Shown here in pieces: positions 8,905-17,962 of a DNA stretch of 64,000 nucleotides. The stretch comes from Planctomycetota bacterium (GTDB lineage Bacteria; Planctomycetota; UBA1135; GCA-002686595). The stretch spans positions 18,936-82,935 of the forward strand of contig CANKOY010000010.1 of assembly GCA_947484275.1 (NCBI GenBank). The letters run 5' to 3'. A model generated the notes under the pieces. That model did not search any database. It worked only from the letters and a program-made list of their open reading frames with translations, and was not told the origin of the DNA. A program made the translations under genes and the position numbers. Within the stretch, counting starts at the first letter, position 1, and every line of letters begins with the position of its first letter.

Positions 8905-9584
8905 AACGCTTCTTTGTCGGCATCACAGGAGCGAGCGGACACCGCTACGTTGCGGGACTGATTCCTGCCCTGGTGCGCGCGGGGGCGGCCGTGGACGTCT
9001 CTATCACCCAGGCAGGTTGCAAGGTCCTGCGGCACGAGCTTGGCATCGAGGCCGGCGAGCAGGGCGAATTGCTCGCCTCGAACCTCGGGGCTTGGCTTGG
9101 GCCGGACATCGCAGCGGGCGTGCGCGTCTTCGACGCCAGCAAGATCGAGGCGCCGCCTTCCTCGGGCACGGCCCTGACCGGCGGCGTGATTCTCTGTCCC
9201 TGTAGCATGGGGACCCTGGCGCGAGTGAGCGTGGGCTTCAGTTCCAATCTGGTGGAGCGCGCGGCGGATGTGGCGCTCAAGGAAGGTCGCACGCTGATCA
9301 TCGTGCCGCGCGAGGCGCCGCTCTCGGCGGTGCACTTGGAGAACATGCTGCGCATGGCGCGACTTGGTGCCGTGATCCTGCCGGCCAGTCCGGGCTTCTA
9401 CCACCATCCGAAATCGATCGACGATCTCGTGGCCCACGTGGTCGGGAAAATCCTTGATCGACTGGGGCTGGCACACGAGGTCGGAGCGCGCTGGAAGGGA
9501 CTCGAGCCCGCGGGGGACTCAGGGATAGGAACCGCACCGCCTAAGGACCCGCTGTCGGACGAACCTCGCTCCTCAACGCCGTGA
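8901..9584 (+). CDS. ubiX: Flavin prenyltransferase UbiX
   Basis: UbiX attaches a dimethylallyl group to FMN, giving the prenylated flavin needed by UbiD-type decarboxylases. The protein opens with RFFVGITGASGHRYV, the flavin-binding motif. CPCSMGTLARVSVG and VPREAPLSAVHLENM are further family blocks, and LPASPGFYHHPKSIDDLV follows. At 227 aa it is longer than the usual 190-200 residues, because a Pro/Ser-rich tail of about 35 residues follows the conserved core. The start overlaps the CPBP stop by 4 bp and the stop overlaps ubiA. No ubiD partner is present in the window. Confidence 0.92.
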   Translation: MKRFFVGITGASGHRYVAGLIPALVRAGAAVDVSITQAGCKVLRHELGIEAGEQGELLASNLGAWLGPDIAAGVRVFDASKIEAPPSSGTALTGGVILCPCSMGTLARVSVGFSSNLVERAADVALKEGRTLIIVPREAPLSAVHLENMLRMARLGAVILPASPGFYHHPKSIDDLVAHVVGKILDRLGLAHEVGARWKGLEPAGDSGIGTAPPKDPLSDEPRSSTP

Positions 9585-10459
9585 GCCTTCTCGCTCGCAG
9601 TCGTACCGAGGTTGGGCACTACGCGAGCCTCGTGCGTTTTTCGCACTCGATTTTTGCGCTGCCGTTCGCCTTGCAGGGCGCGTGGTTGGCGGCGGGCGGA
9701 ATCCCAAATCCACGGACGCTGGCGTGGATCCTGCTTGCCGCGGTCGCGGCGCGCACAGCGGCCATGAGCTTCAACCGCCTTGTGGACCGCGATATCGACG
9801 GCCGGAACCCGCGTACCAAGTCCCGCGAACTCCCCTCGGGCGCGCTCTCGCAATCGAGCGTGGTCGCATTGGTCCTGGTGAGTTCTGCGCTGTTCATTGC
9901 AGTCGCCTTTTGGATCAATCCTCTGTGCGGAAAGCTGTCGCCAGCGGTGCTCGCGGTCTTGCTCTTCTACAGCTGGACGAAGCGCTTTACTTGGCTGTGC
10001 CACGCCGTCCTCGGCCTCTCCCTGGGGCTTGCGCCCCTGGGAGCTTGGCTGGCCGTTCGCGGCACGATAGATGCGCAGGCGCAGATTCCGCTGCTCTTAG
10101 CTTTGGCCGTGCTGACTTGGGTCGCAGGTTTCGATCTGATCTACGCCTGTCAGGATGCCGAGTTCGATCGCGGGGAGGGCTTGCACTCGATCCCGGCTCG
10201 GTTTGGCGTGGCGCGGGCGCTGTGGGTGGCGCGCGTCGCCCACGTCCTGACGGTTATTTCCCTATCCCTGGTCTTGTGGCGAGCGGAGTTGGGCTGGATT
10301 TACGGCGCGGCGATCGCTCTGGCGGCCCTGGTGCTCGTGTTCGAGCACAGCATCGTGCGAGCCGACGACTTGAGCCGCGTCAACATGGCCTTCTTCACGC
10401 TCAACGGCTGGATTGGCGTCGGACTGTTCGTCGGAATGGCGCTCGACCTGGCTCTGTGA
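9581..10459 (+). CDS. ubiA: UbiA-family prenyltransferase (4-hydroxybenzoate/MqnP-like)
   Basis: UbiA enzymes are integral membrane proteins that attach a polyprenyl chain to an aromatic acceptor. The first Asp-rich motif reads NRLVDRDIDGRN near residue 65 and the second DLIYACQDAEFDRGEG near 186; both bind the diphosphate through magnesium. About eight hydrophobic segments are visible in 292 aa. The GTG start overlaps the ubiX stop (GTGA). With ubiE and ubiX adjacent this could be the MqnP prenyltransferase of the futalosine menaquinone route. I see no MqnA-E here, so that assignment is inference; the family call is firm. Confidence 0.9.
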   Translation: MSLLARSRTEVGHYASLVRFSHSIFALPFALQGAWLAAGGIPNPRTLAWILLAAVAARTAAMSFNRLVDRDIDGRNPRTKSRELPSGALSQSSVVALVLVSSALFIAVAFWINPLCGKLSPAVLAVLLFYSWTKRFTWLCHAVLGLSLGLAPLGAWLAVRGTIDAQAQIPLLLALAVLTWVAGFDLIYACQDAEFDRGEGLHSIPARFGVARALWVARVAHVLTVISLSLVLWRAELGWIYGAAIALAALVLVFEHSIVRADDLSRVNMAFFTLNGWIGVGLFVGMALDLAL

Positions 10460-10496
10460 TCACGCGCTCCGCCCCGGCGCGCTAACATGGTCTGCC

Positions 10497-11600
10497 GTGG
10501 CACGCGAAGCGCATCCCCAGGAAGTCCTCGATGAATTGCGCGACAGTTTGGTCGGCGCAAAGTTGGCCCCAGGCTTCGTCGTGCGCGGCGAAGAGTTGTA
10601 CTACAGGAACGCCGCCCTGGACCTCCTGCGCGAGCGCGCGCGCAGCACTGGGCTAGAGGTCTGCACGCACGACACCAAGGATGGGGGATTCGATGCCCTG
10701 CGCCTCCAGGACGATCTGGTGAGCGGCGGACTCTTCTCCAGCGGCCGAATGGTCATCGTGCACGGCCCCGAGGACCTGCTCAAGAAGGACGGCTCCACCG
10801 AGCGTCCCGTGGCTCGCGCGATCGCCAAGTTCCTTTCGACTGGCGCGGGCAGCGTCGTGCTGATGGCCGAGGGCCTGCGCGCTGACAATTCCACCGTCAA
10901 GGCGCTCGTGGCTAGCGGCGGAAAGCTCTTGTCCTTCCGCAAGCTGTACGAGAAGCCCGCTCCCTGGGAGCGCAACCCCGACCCGCGTCGCACGGAGGTT
11001 TGCGAGTGGGTTCTGTCACGGGCCCAGCAATTGGCGCTGAAGGTGAGCGCCGACCAGGCCGTGCTGCTGGTGGCGGCGGTGGGCGCCGACCTGTGCGCCC
11101 TGGAGAGCAAGCTCGCCGAGTGCAAGCACGGCAGCCCTGACTTCTTCAAACAACTCGAGGCCGCTGCGCCTGTGTCGCCTTTCGAGCTTGCAGCGTCGAT
11201 CGCCCGCGGGGATCTGCGCTCTGCCCTGCGCGAGAACGAGGGCCTGTTCCATTCCGGTTTCAAAGGCAAGGACGGCAAGCTGGAAGTTAAACCTGACGCG
11301 CTGCGCGAGATCCTGTTCAGTGGACTGCGCTCACAGGTGCGACGCGGACTCTTCGCGAGCGAAGCCCTGGCCGCCGGCAGCTCCGCAGAAGAGGCCGCAA
11401 AAGTGGCTGGCGTCAGCGCCTTTCAGATGCGCGATTTCCAGTCTGCCCTCGGCGCGCGCGACGCGCTCCAATGGCGCGCGATGTTCGCTGACCTGGGCCG
11501 CCTCGAACGCAAGGCGCGCAGCGGACACACCGTGGACGAAAACGACATCGCCCTGTTCGCGCTCCAGTGGCGCAAATCGAAAGCGGGTGCGCGGTCTTGA
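10497..11600 (+). CDS. holA: DNA polymerase III subunit delta
   Basis: HolA is the clamp-loader subunit that opens the beta sliding clamp. From the GTG at 10497 the protein is 367 aa, near the usual 330-350. The N-terminus has VVRGEELYYRNAALDLLRER, then a Rossmann-like region (RMVIVHGPEDLLKK) without a functional P-loop, as expected for delta, and a helical C-terminal half. The open frame extends upstream to 10413 but would then overlap ubiA and add unconserved sequence, so I chose 10497. It overlaps mutL by 4 bp if mutL starts at TTG 11597. Confidence 0.8.
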   Translation: MAREAHPQEVLDELRDSLVGAKLAPGFVVRGEELYYRNAALDLLRERARSTGLEVCTHDTKDGGFDALRLQDDLVSGGLFSSGRMVIVHGPEDLLKKDGSTERPVARAIAKFLSTGAGSVVLMAEGLRADNSTVKALVASGGKLLSFRKLYEKPAPWERNPDPRRTEVCEWVLSRAQQLALKVSADQAVLLVAAVGADLCALESKLAECKHGSPDFFKQLEAAAPVSPFELAASIARGDLRSALRENEGLFHSGFKGKDGKLEVKPDALREILFSGLRSQVRRGLFASEALAAGSSAEEAAKVAGVSAFQMRDFQSALGARDALQWRAMFADLGRLERKARSGHTVDENDIALFALQWRKSKAGARS

Positions 11601-13390
11601 GTCAGGAGTCCCGCCCGCGAATTGCCGTGCTGCCCGAACTGGTCAAGAACCAGATCGCGGCCGGCGAGGTGATTGAACGCCCCGCATCGGCGGTGAAGGA
11701 ACTGATCGAGAACGCGCTCGACGCCGATGCGCGTCACATCGTGATCGATCTCGCGGAGGGTGGCGTTTCGCTCGTGCGAGTCGTCGACGACGGCATCGGT
11801 CTGCAGGCGGCTGAACTCGAACTGGCCTTCGCCAGCCATGCCACGAGCAAGTTGCGCGAAGTGTCCGACCTCGACCACATCGCCACCTTGGGATTTCGCG
11901 GCGAAGCCCTGGCTTCGATCGGGTCCGTGGCCCGCGTGCGCTTGCTCTCCCGCCCGCGTGGTAGCGAATTGGGCGCAGAGATTAACAACGAAGGCGGACG
12001 GCTCACGGCCCTGCGCGAGGCGGGGGCCAGAGAAGGCACGACGATCGAAGTGCGCGATCTGTTCTTCAACACTCCCGCGCGGCGACGTTTCCTGAAAACA
12101 CCTGCGACGGAGCTCGGTCGCTGCCTCGATGTCATCCAACGCTTGGCCCTGGCCAATGTGGGCGTTGGATTCGTCGCCACCCACGAGGGACGCCGGCTGT
12201 TTGACGTGGAGGCGTCCATGGACCTGAGGGAGCGCGTGCGGCGCGCCTTTGGTGCCGAGCTGGCCCAGGCACTCGCGCCAGTGGATGCGCGCGATGGCAG
12301 CCTGTCGCTGACTGGCTTCGTCGCGCCGCCGCGCCTGTCGCGCCACGATAGCGGCCGCCAGATGTGGTTCCTGAACGGACGGCCACTGCGCGACAAGGTG
12401 CTGACGCGCGTGCTCAAGGACAGCTACCGCGGCTTCCTGATCGAGGGCAGGCAGCCCGTGGCGTTCCTCGCGCTCTCGATCGACCCGGCGCAGGTGGATG
12501 TGAACGTCCATCCTGCCAAGGCAGAAGTTCGCTTTCGCGATGAGCGACGGATGTTTGGTTTCCTCGTGCACCACCTGCGCCAGGCAGTGAGCACGACGGA
12601 CATGTCCACACCCGGCGGGGCGCTATTGGAGCGCGCCGAACGACGCGGCGATGAGGCACTTGCGCGAACCCTGGTCCCCGCGGGCACCGCGACCCTGCGC
12701 TGGTCCACGGCGCAGACAGGCACTGACACCGCAGCTGAGGTGCCTCTCGTGCGCGACGTAATTCCCCTGCGGTCGCCAGCCGCGCGCCACGGCGCGACGG
12801 AACCGCCGGTGGCACCCGCTGACGCACCGGTGATGCAAATCGCGCGCACGTTCATTGTTCGCGCGCTCGAGGACGGATTTGAGATCCTCGATCAGCACGC
12901 CCTGCACGAGCGCATCACTTTCGAGGGTCTCAAGCGCGATCTCGAGTCGCGCCATATGGAGACCCAGCGCCTGCTGGTGCCCGAAGTCGTCGATGTGTCG
13001 CGCGTTCACGTGGGATTGTGCGTGGAGCATCGGCAAGCCCTGGAACGCTTGGGAATCCTGGTGGAGCCCTTTGGCGCCACCTCCGTGGCGATCCATGGAT
13101 TGCCTGCGCGCGTGAAGCGCGCGGACCCCGCCGGACTGGTGCGCGATGTGCTTGAACTGATCGAGGAACGCGGCGTGGCGCCCACGAGCGAGAAGGTGCT
13201 CGAGGAAGTGTTGCACCGAGCCGCCTGCCGCGCGTCCGTGATGGCGGGGGATGCGCTAACCGAGGACGAAATGCGCGCCCTGCTGGCCCAGGGCGCGGGC
13301 CTGGAGAGCGATCAAACTTGCGTGCACGCCCGCCCCACCCGCGTGCGCTTCACGCTCGCCGACCTCGAGAAGGCCTTCCACCGCCGCTGA
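11597..13390 (+). CDS. mutL: DNA mismatch repair protein MutL (endonuclease-type)
   Basis: MutL couples mismatch recognition by MutS to strand removal. The GHKL ATPase motifs are clear: NQIAAGEVIERPASAVKELIENALDA, DDGIGL, ATLGFRGEALASI, and GTTIEVRDLFFNTPAR. The C-terminal domain keeps the nicking-endonuclease motif DQHALHERITFE near residue 431, matching DQHA(X)2E(X)4E, plus the metal-site ACR block and CVHARPT near the end. This predicts an intrinsic nicking activity, as in bacteria lacking MutH. The start is TTG 11597 (4-bp overlap with holA) or GTG 11567, ten codons upstream; neither is decided by a clear ribosome site. About 597 aa. Confidence 0.93.
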   Translation: MSQESRPRIAVLPELVKNQIAAGEVIERPASAVKELIENALDADARHIVIDLAEGGVSLVRVVDDGIGLQAAELELAFASHATSKLREVSDLDHIATLGFRGEALASIGSVARVRLLSRPRGSELGAEINNEGGRLTALREAGAREGTTIEVRDLFFNTPARRRFLKTPATELGRCLDVIQRLALANVGVGFVATHEGRRLFDVEASMDLRERVRRAFGAELAQALAPVDARDGSLSLTGFVAPPRLSRHDSGRQMWFLNGRPLRDKVLTRVLKDSYRGFLIEGRQPVAFLALSIDPAQVDVNVHPAKAEVRFRDERRMFGFLVHHLRQAVSTTDMSTPGGALLERAERRGDEALARTLVPAGTATLRWSTAQTGTDTAAEVPLVRDVIPLRSPAARHGATEPPVAPADAPVMQIARTFIVRALEDGFEILDQHALHERITFEGLKRDLESRHMETQRLLVPEVVDVSRVHVGLCVEHRQALERLGILVEPFGATSVAIHGLPARVKRADPAGLVRDVLELIEERGVAPTSEKVLEEVLHRAACRASVMAGDALTEDEMRALLAQGAGLESDQTCVHARPTRVRFTLADLEKAFHRR

Positions 13391-14401
13391 CTACAGTCGC
13401 TTAGGACGAAAGTCCTCGACGGTCCATTTCGCGCGCAAAGTGCTGTCTGGCCTGATGGCCACCTCCACGCGCGCCTTGGACTGGAAGGTGAAGGGCGACG
13501 ACGGCAGGAGGGGATCGTGGACGCGGAAAAACGTCGGTACGAGTCGGCCGTCGATCTCCTTGAACTGATCTGCGGCCAAATCCACGAGCACCGCGGTTTC
13601 GAGGACGCGCGTGCCCCCTTCGTCCTGGTGGATCATTGCCAACAGCGGTCGGTGTGTCGTTGGATCCAGGCCGATCTGGGCTGTGAACAAGCGCGCCGCT
13701 TCGCTGCGCACAGCTTCGACGAGCTGGAAGTCGGGACTGGTGATGGAAACCCACTTCAGCTCACCGGCTCGCGCGAGCGCACTGCCCTTGGGCGGAGGGA
13801 TGGTGGCGTCGAACGTCGGCAGGCCCTGGGGCGGGGACTTCAAGAGTTCGAGGCGCGCGATTCGCAAGCGTGCCGGCTCCGCCAGTGCAAGGTAGTTGCG
13901 CGCGATCGAGAGCGTCTGCGTCAGTTCACGCCGGTCTTGGGCGAAGTCCTTTCCCGCCAATTCCACGAGGTCGCCCTTCTTGGGGTCCCACAGCCAATCG
14001 CCGTCGGGCCCGCGCATGCGCTCGACCTTGCTGTCGGCCATGGTGGTTGAGATGCAGCCGGGATGGAGGTAGCGGTAGCGCAGATCCACCATGTTGCTCT
14101 GGCTGCCGCCGCCCTCGCCCACGGTCGTCACGCGGGTCTGGATTGCAAGATCGAAGGCCGTGATCACGGCGGCCGATTCCGGTTTCGGTTGCATGGCCGT
14201 CAGCAGCGCGTCCCAGGCGGCGCGCGCTTCTGGCGTGGCATCCGCGGGGAGTGCGCCAGGTTGCAGAATGATGGGCCCGGGGGCCGTGGCCACCACGGGG
14301 GCTTGGGGCGCGGCCTCCGGCGCAGGTGCCTGGGCTCCCAGCAGAGCGAAACACACAAGCGATCGTCCGCGACACATTTCAAGCCATCCGATCGGAGTCA
14401 T
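13391..14401 (-). CDS. Secreted protein of unknown function
   Basis: From the ATG at 14401 this is 336 aa. A short signal-like segment (CRGRSLVCFALLGAQA) is followed by an Ala/Pro-rich linker of about 40 residues and then a folded region of about 270 residues. That region begins around an alpha/beta segment (AWDALLTAM) and contains DLRYRYLHPG and GDWLWDPKKGDLVELAG, which loosely recall LolA-like or outer-membrane-lipoprotein-sorting folds. I do not recognise a family with confidence. The open frame extends 55 codons further upstream to 14566, but that part has no signal peptide and looks non-coding. The stop abuts the convergent mutL stop with no gap. It has no operon partner. Confidence 0.6.
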   Translation of the reverse strand: MTPIGWLEMCRGRSLVCFALLGAQAPAPEAAPQAPVVATAPGPIILQPGALPADATPEARAAWDALLTAMQPKPESAAVITAFDLAIQTRVTTVGEGGGSQSNMVDLRYRYLHPGCISTTMADSKVERMRGPDGDWLWDPKKGDLVELAGKDFAQDRRELTQTLSIARNYLALAEPARLRIARLELLKSPPQGLPTFDATIPPPKGSALARAGELKWVSITSPDFQLVEAVRSEAARLFTAQIGLDPTTHRPLLAMIHQDEGGTRVLETAVLVDLAADQFKEIDGRLVPTFFRVHDPLLPSSPFTFQSKARVEVAIRPDSTLRAKWTVEDFRPKRL

Positions 14402-14649
14402 GGACCTAACGGTAGTCCGGGACCACGGCTGCGTCACGGACAGGGGTGGCGATTGTCTGGGGACGGACGCGCCGGGGCTCCCTTTCCCGTGAGGTTTCGC
14501 GCTGGGGTTCGCGGGGACACACAAGCCGGGCTTGTGGGGATCAACCGGCATCCGGGGCCGGCGCAACTTCGGACGCAGAAGGGCGACCGGGCCGTGGACG
14601 ATGACCCGTGATGGGAGCCAGGCTCCCGCACGCCTATCCTGAGCGCGTC

Positions 14650-15600
14650 ATGGACCAGGACTCACTCGACGAACATCCGCTGACTTTCCTCGTGGGGCCC
14701 ACCGCCTCCGGCAAGAGCGATTTTGCGCCAGAGCTGGCGCGCGTCCTCGGCGCGCAGATTGCCAGCCTGGACTCGATGCTGGTCTACCGCGGGATGGACA
14801 TCGGCACCGCCAAGCCGGGGCGCGAACTGCGAGCGCGCGTGCCGCACCATTTGATCGACCTCGTGGAACCGAGCGAGTCCTATTCGGTTTCGCGCTACGT
14901 TGACGACGCTCGCGATGTGGTTCAGACGTTGAGGGCTTCGGGCCACGGCACGCTGTTCGTTGGCGGCACGGCGCTGTACCTGAAGGCCCTGACGCACGGA
15001 TTGTTTCGCGGGCCCGAGGTCGATCAGGCGCTGCGCGTTGAATTGGAGCGGCGTTGGACGGAAGAAGGGCGAGACAACTTGTTCGCGGAGTTGCAGCGCG
15101 TCGATGGTCCCAGCGCAGCGCGCTTGCACCCCAACGATCGCAAGCGCGTGCTTCGCGCACTGGAAGTCCACGGGCAGACCGGCCGCGCGCTTTCGGATTG
15201 GCAGCGCGAGTGGCGCGATGGAGATGGCCGCTCTGCGGGACGAGCACGCCGCATCGTCGCGCTCGAACTTAGCGTCGAAGAATTGGATCGCCGCATCCCG
15301 TTGCGCACGCGCGCGCTCTTGGACGCGGGCTGGGTGGACGAGGCGCGTCGCATCCGCGAGAGGCCTGGCTTCGGCGTGACAGCGAGCGCCGCGCTCGGGT
15401 ACAGCGACGTGCTGGAATTCGCGGACGGAAAAATCTCTCGCGCGGACTGCGAAGCGCGCGTGAACCTCCGCACGCGGCAGTTCGCTCGCCGACAGCGGAC
15501 CTGGCTGCGACAATTTCCTGAGATCCTCTGGATCCATGGGCATCAAGATGAGGCCCAGGCCGGCGCGCTGAATCGAGCCGCGGCGCACCTTGCCTGCTGA
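14650..15600 (+). CDS. miaA: tRNA dimethylallyltransferase
   Basis: MiaA transfers the dimethylallyl group of DMAPP to N6 of adenosine-37 in tRNAs that read codons starting with U. The 316-aa protein has the P-loop GPTASGKS near residues 13-20, the catalytic and substrate block DSMLVYRGMDIGTAKP, and the conserved HHLIDLV, FVGGTALYLKAL, NDRKRVLRALEV and TRQFARRQRTWLR segments. The ATG at 14650 immediately precedes the conserved core; an upstream ATG at 14608 would add 14 weakly supported residues. It is monocistronic, divergent from the secreted protein and convergent with a small lipoprotein. Confidence 0.95.
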   Translation: MDQDSLDEHPLTFLVGPTASGKSDFAPELARVLGAQIASLDSMLVYRGMDIGTAKPGRELRARVPHHLIDLVEPSESYSVSRYVDDARDVVQTLRASGHGTLFVGGTALYLKALTHGLFRGPEVDQALRVELERRWTEEGRDNLFAELQRVDGPSAARLHPNDRKRVLRALEVHGQTGRALSDWQREWRDGDGRSAGRARRIVALELSVEELDRRIPLRTRALLDAGWVDEARRIRERPGFGVTASAALGYSDVLEFADGKISRADCEARVNLRTRQFARRQRTWLRQFPEILWIHGHQDEAQAGALNRAAAHLAC

Positions 15601-15791
15601 ACTTCGCTCGAGCGCTAGCGCCCGCCTGGAGCAGTGCCCTGCTTCGACATCGCGACGGGACTTTTTCAACGGGCCGCCAGGCGCGCAAAATGAATCCGGG
15701 ACCTGAGCGCCTTGCGGCGGCTCGCGGTCCCGGGTGGGGCGGCCTGAGGGCACCGCCGTTAGATATGGGGAATTCGGGGCGTGCGCTGAAA

Positions 15792-16055
15792 CTACAGCCC
15801 GCTCGTGCGCGGATTGTCGGGGTTGGTGTTCAGCAGGCGACGCACCAGCGTCTTGCCGATGCTCTGGGACTCGCGCAAGCCATAGCTCAACGGATTGCCG
15901 TCCTTCGTGCCGTCGTAGCCGAAGAAGTGGTAGGTGATCCGAGGGCCGATGGACTCGACGCGCCAGTGGTTCGTCTGGACGGCGCTGGGGGCGAAGCAAC
16001 CGCCAAGTAGTGCGGCGAGGGCGATTCCGGCGAGGCTGGCGTGGAGGAATTTCAT
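15792..16055 (-). CDS. Small lipoprotein
   Basis: From the ATG at 16055 the protein is 87 aa. A textbook lipoprotein signal is present: a positively charged start, a hydrophobic core and the lipobox LLGGC with Cys at about residue 20. The mature part of about 67 residues has no recognised domain. The open frame extends upstream to 16154 but that part lacks a signal. It faces away from nadD with about 150 bp between the two starts, which should hold both promoters. Function unknown. Confidence 0.65.
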   Translation of the reverse strand: MKFLHASLAGIALAALLGGCFAPSAVQTNHWRVESIGPRITYHFFGYDGTKDGNPLSYGLRESQSIGKTLVRRLLNTNPDNPRTSGL

Positions 16056-16195
16056 GGATTGAAGAAAACTGCCGCGGGGGCGGCGGTTGATCACGGGTCC
16101 GGTGGATCGCTGGGTGAGGGGTACCTGGCCCGTAGGCGGTCCTTTGACCATCACCTTCCGGGGCGGAACTTGCGCAAGAGTCTAGGGGGCGGTTA

Positions 16196-16201
16196 GGAGG
16201 G
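16196..16201 (+). promoter_or_regulatory. Shine-Dalgarno site for nadD
   Basis: AGGAGG ends 7 bases before the GTG at 16209. It fixes the start on a GTG codon and so supports the unconserved 40-residue N-terminal extension of NadD. Confidence 0.65.
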
Positions 16202-16208
16202 GGTCAAC

Positions 16209-17012
16209 GTGGAGCATCCCGTCAACGATCCCGCCGCCCCCCAATCTGACGGGAGAGGCGCGCCAAGCCACTACCTGGGCGCCAGCGCAGGTAACGCGGG
16301 CCCGGCCGGGGCCCCCTTCGCCGCCCCGAACTTCAGTGGCCTCGGTTTGCGTCGAATAGGGATCTACGGCGGGTCCTTCGATCCGGTTCACCGTGGCCAT
16401 CTCCACGTGGCCGCCGAGGCCCAGGGCGCGCGGGGACTGGAGCGTGTCGTGTTCCTGCCGGCGGCGCAGCCGCCCCACAAGCCTGATCAGATCCTGGCCA
16501 GCGGTGCGGACCGCGTGGCCATGCTGCGAATGGCCGTGGCGGGGCGCGACGACTGGTCCGTGGACGGGCTCGAATTGGAGCGCAGTGGCCTGTCCTACAC
16601 GATCGACACCGTGAATCTCGTGCGCAGGCGCTGGGGCCTCGATCCAGAGGCCCGTCTGTTCTTGATCCTCGGCAGCGACAACTTGCGCGGCTTCGCCCAG
16701 TGGAAGGATGCTGCGCTGCTGCTCGAGCGCACTGAACCTGTGGTCGTGCCGCGGGAGCGCGACCTGGGGCCGACCCTGACGCGCCTGCACACTGAACTCT
16801 CGCCCGATTTGGCACGGCGGCTGGAGCGCTCGATCGTTGACACCGACGCGCTGCTGGTTTCTTCCAGCGGAGTGCGCGAAGCACTCGCGCGAGGTGTGGT
16901 CCAGGAATCAACCTTGCCCCCCGGAGTGCTGGAATACATTCGCGCGCGCGGCATTTATGGCGCGCAGGGCGCCCAGCGTGCACCAGGCGCCCCGGGTCAA
17001 GGCACGGATTGA
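16209..17012 (+). CDS. nadD: Nicotinate-nucleotide adenylyltransferase
   Basis: NadD makes deamido-NAD from nicotinate mononucleotide and ATP in NAD synthesis. The nucleotidyltransferase motif GGSFDPVHRGH is near residues 55-65, and the ISSS-type motif near the end reads VSSSGVREALARG, followed by PPGVLEYIRARGIYG. At 267 aa it is longer than the typical 190-220 because about 45 Gly/Ala/Pro-rich residues precede the catalytic core. The GTG start is backed by AGGAGG at the right distance. The stop overlaps, or nearly touches, the start of the next gene. Confidence 0.92.
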   Translation: MEHPVNDPAAPQSDGRGAPSHYLGASAGNAGPAGAPFAAPNFSGLGLRRIGIYGGSFDPVHRGHLHVAAEAQGARGLERVVFLPAAQPPHKPDQILASGADRVAMLRMAVAGRDDWSVDGLELERSGLSYTIDTVNLVRRRWGLDPEARLFLILGSDNLRGFAQWKDAALLLERTEPVVVPRERDLGPTLTRLHTELSPDLARRLERSIVDTDALLVSSSGVREALARGVVQESTLPPGVLEYIRARGIYGAQGAQRAPGAPGQGTD

Positions 17013-17014
17013 GC

Positions 17015-17962
17015 ATGATTCAAACCGCAACGAGTTGGGGGCTAGATCTCGTCCAGCTAAGCCTGCCCGCGATCACCACCGCGATCGCTGTCCCCGTCTT
17101 GACGCGCTTCGCGCGTCGTCTGGGACTTGCTGATAGCGGTGGAGGCATCGGACTCCATCGCGCCGAAGCTCGCACGCCGCGTGCACTCGTGGGCGGGATT
17201 GCGATTGGCATAGGAGTTGGAGTTCACGCCGGGACTCAGGGTTTCATCGGGCAACCCTGGCCCCTGCTGTTGCTATTGCTCGTGCTGGCCATCGGTCTGA
17301 TCGACGACCGCTCCCAGGCTGGATTGTCCGCTGGCACCAAGCTCGCGCTTCAGTCTCTGCCGGCGCTGGTCTTTGCTGGTCTCGTGTATTCGGAGGGGAT
17401 GCTCTTCTGCGCCGTTGTGTTCGTGGCCTCCATGGCCGCCCAAAATCTCGCCAACACGTTCGACAATGCGGACGGCGCGCTGCTGGGACCCGCTGCGTTG
17501 GCGTTGCTGCCGACGCACCCCGCCTGGGCCCTCGTGCTCGGCGTCGTGCTGGCGTCCAACCTGCGCTGGAAATCAAGCTCGACGGTGATCTTGGGGGACA
17601 GCGGCAGTCACCTGGTCGCACTGATCTTGCTCTCGGCTCCATCGGCCTGGGGCGCGTTCCTGATTCCAGCGCTCGATCTTGGGCGCGTGGTTCTGGTTCG
17701 CCAGGCCCAGGGCAGAGCCTGGTGGGTCGGAGATCGCGTGCACCTGGCTCACCGACTTGCGGCCCACGGTCACGGACCGGGTCCGGTGGCGCTGCTCATG
17801 ACCTGCGCGGCGTTGCCAGCGATCGCCGCGACCTCCTTCGGATACGGCCCGACGCACTTCGCCGCCGGGCTTGGGGCCAGCGGTTTGTTGTTCATCGCCC
17901 TGCTGCGTGCTTCCCCTGCCGTGGACGGCCGGGGAGTGCCCCTCAGGGATACTCAATCCTAG
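17015..17962 (+). CDS. MraY/WecA-family polyprenyl-phosphate sugar-phosphate transferase
   Basis: Members transfer a HexNAc-1-phosphate (or MurNAc-pentapeptide-phosphate) to undecaprenyl phosphate, starting a surface glycan. The 315-aa protein is mostly hydrophobic helices and keeps the family aspartates: IGLIDDR near residue 90, NTFDNADG near 148, LGDSGSH near 195 and the cytoplasmic GDRVHLAHRLAAHG near 245. These point to the WecA/TagO-like branch rather than MraY, but substrate cannot be fixed from sequence. The start is ATG 17015 or TTG 17009 (TTGA overlap with nadD). It could feed the glycosyltransferase cluster at 46-52 kb; that link is inference. Confidence 0.82.
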   Translation: MIQTATSWGLDLVQLSLPAITTAIAVPVLTRFARRLGLADSGGGIGLHRAEARTPRALVGGIAIGIGVGVHAGTQGFIGQPWPLLLLLLVLAIGLIDDRSQAGLSAGTKLALQSLPALVFAGLVYSEGMLFCAVVFVASMAAQNLANTFDNADGALLGPAALALLPTHPAWALVLGVVLASNLRWKSSSTVILGDSGSHLVALILLSAPSAWGAFLIPALDLGRVVLVRQAQGRAWWVGDRVHLAHRLAAHGHGPGPVALLMTCAALPAIAATSFGYGPTHFAAGLGASGLLFIALLRASPAVDGRGVPLRDTQS

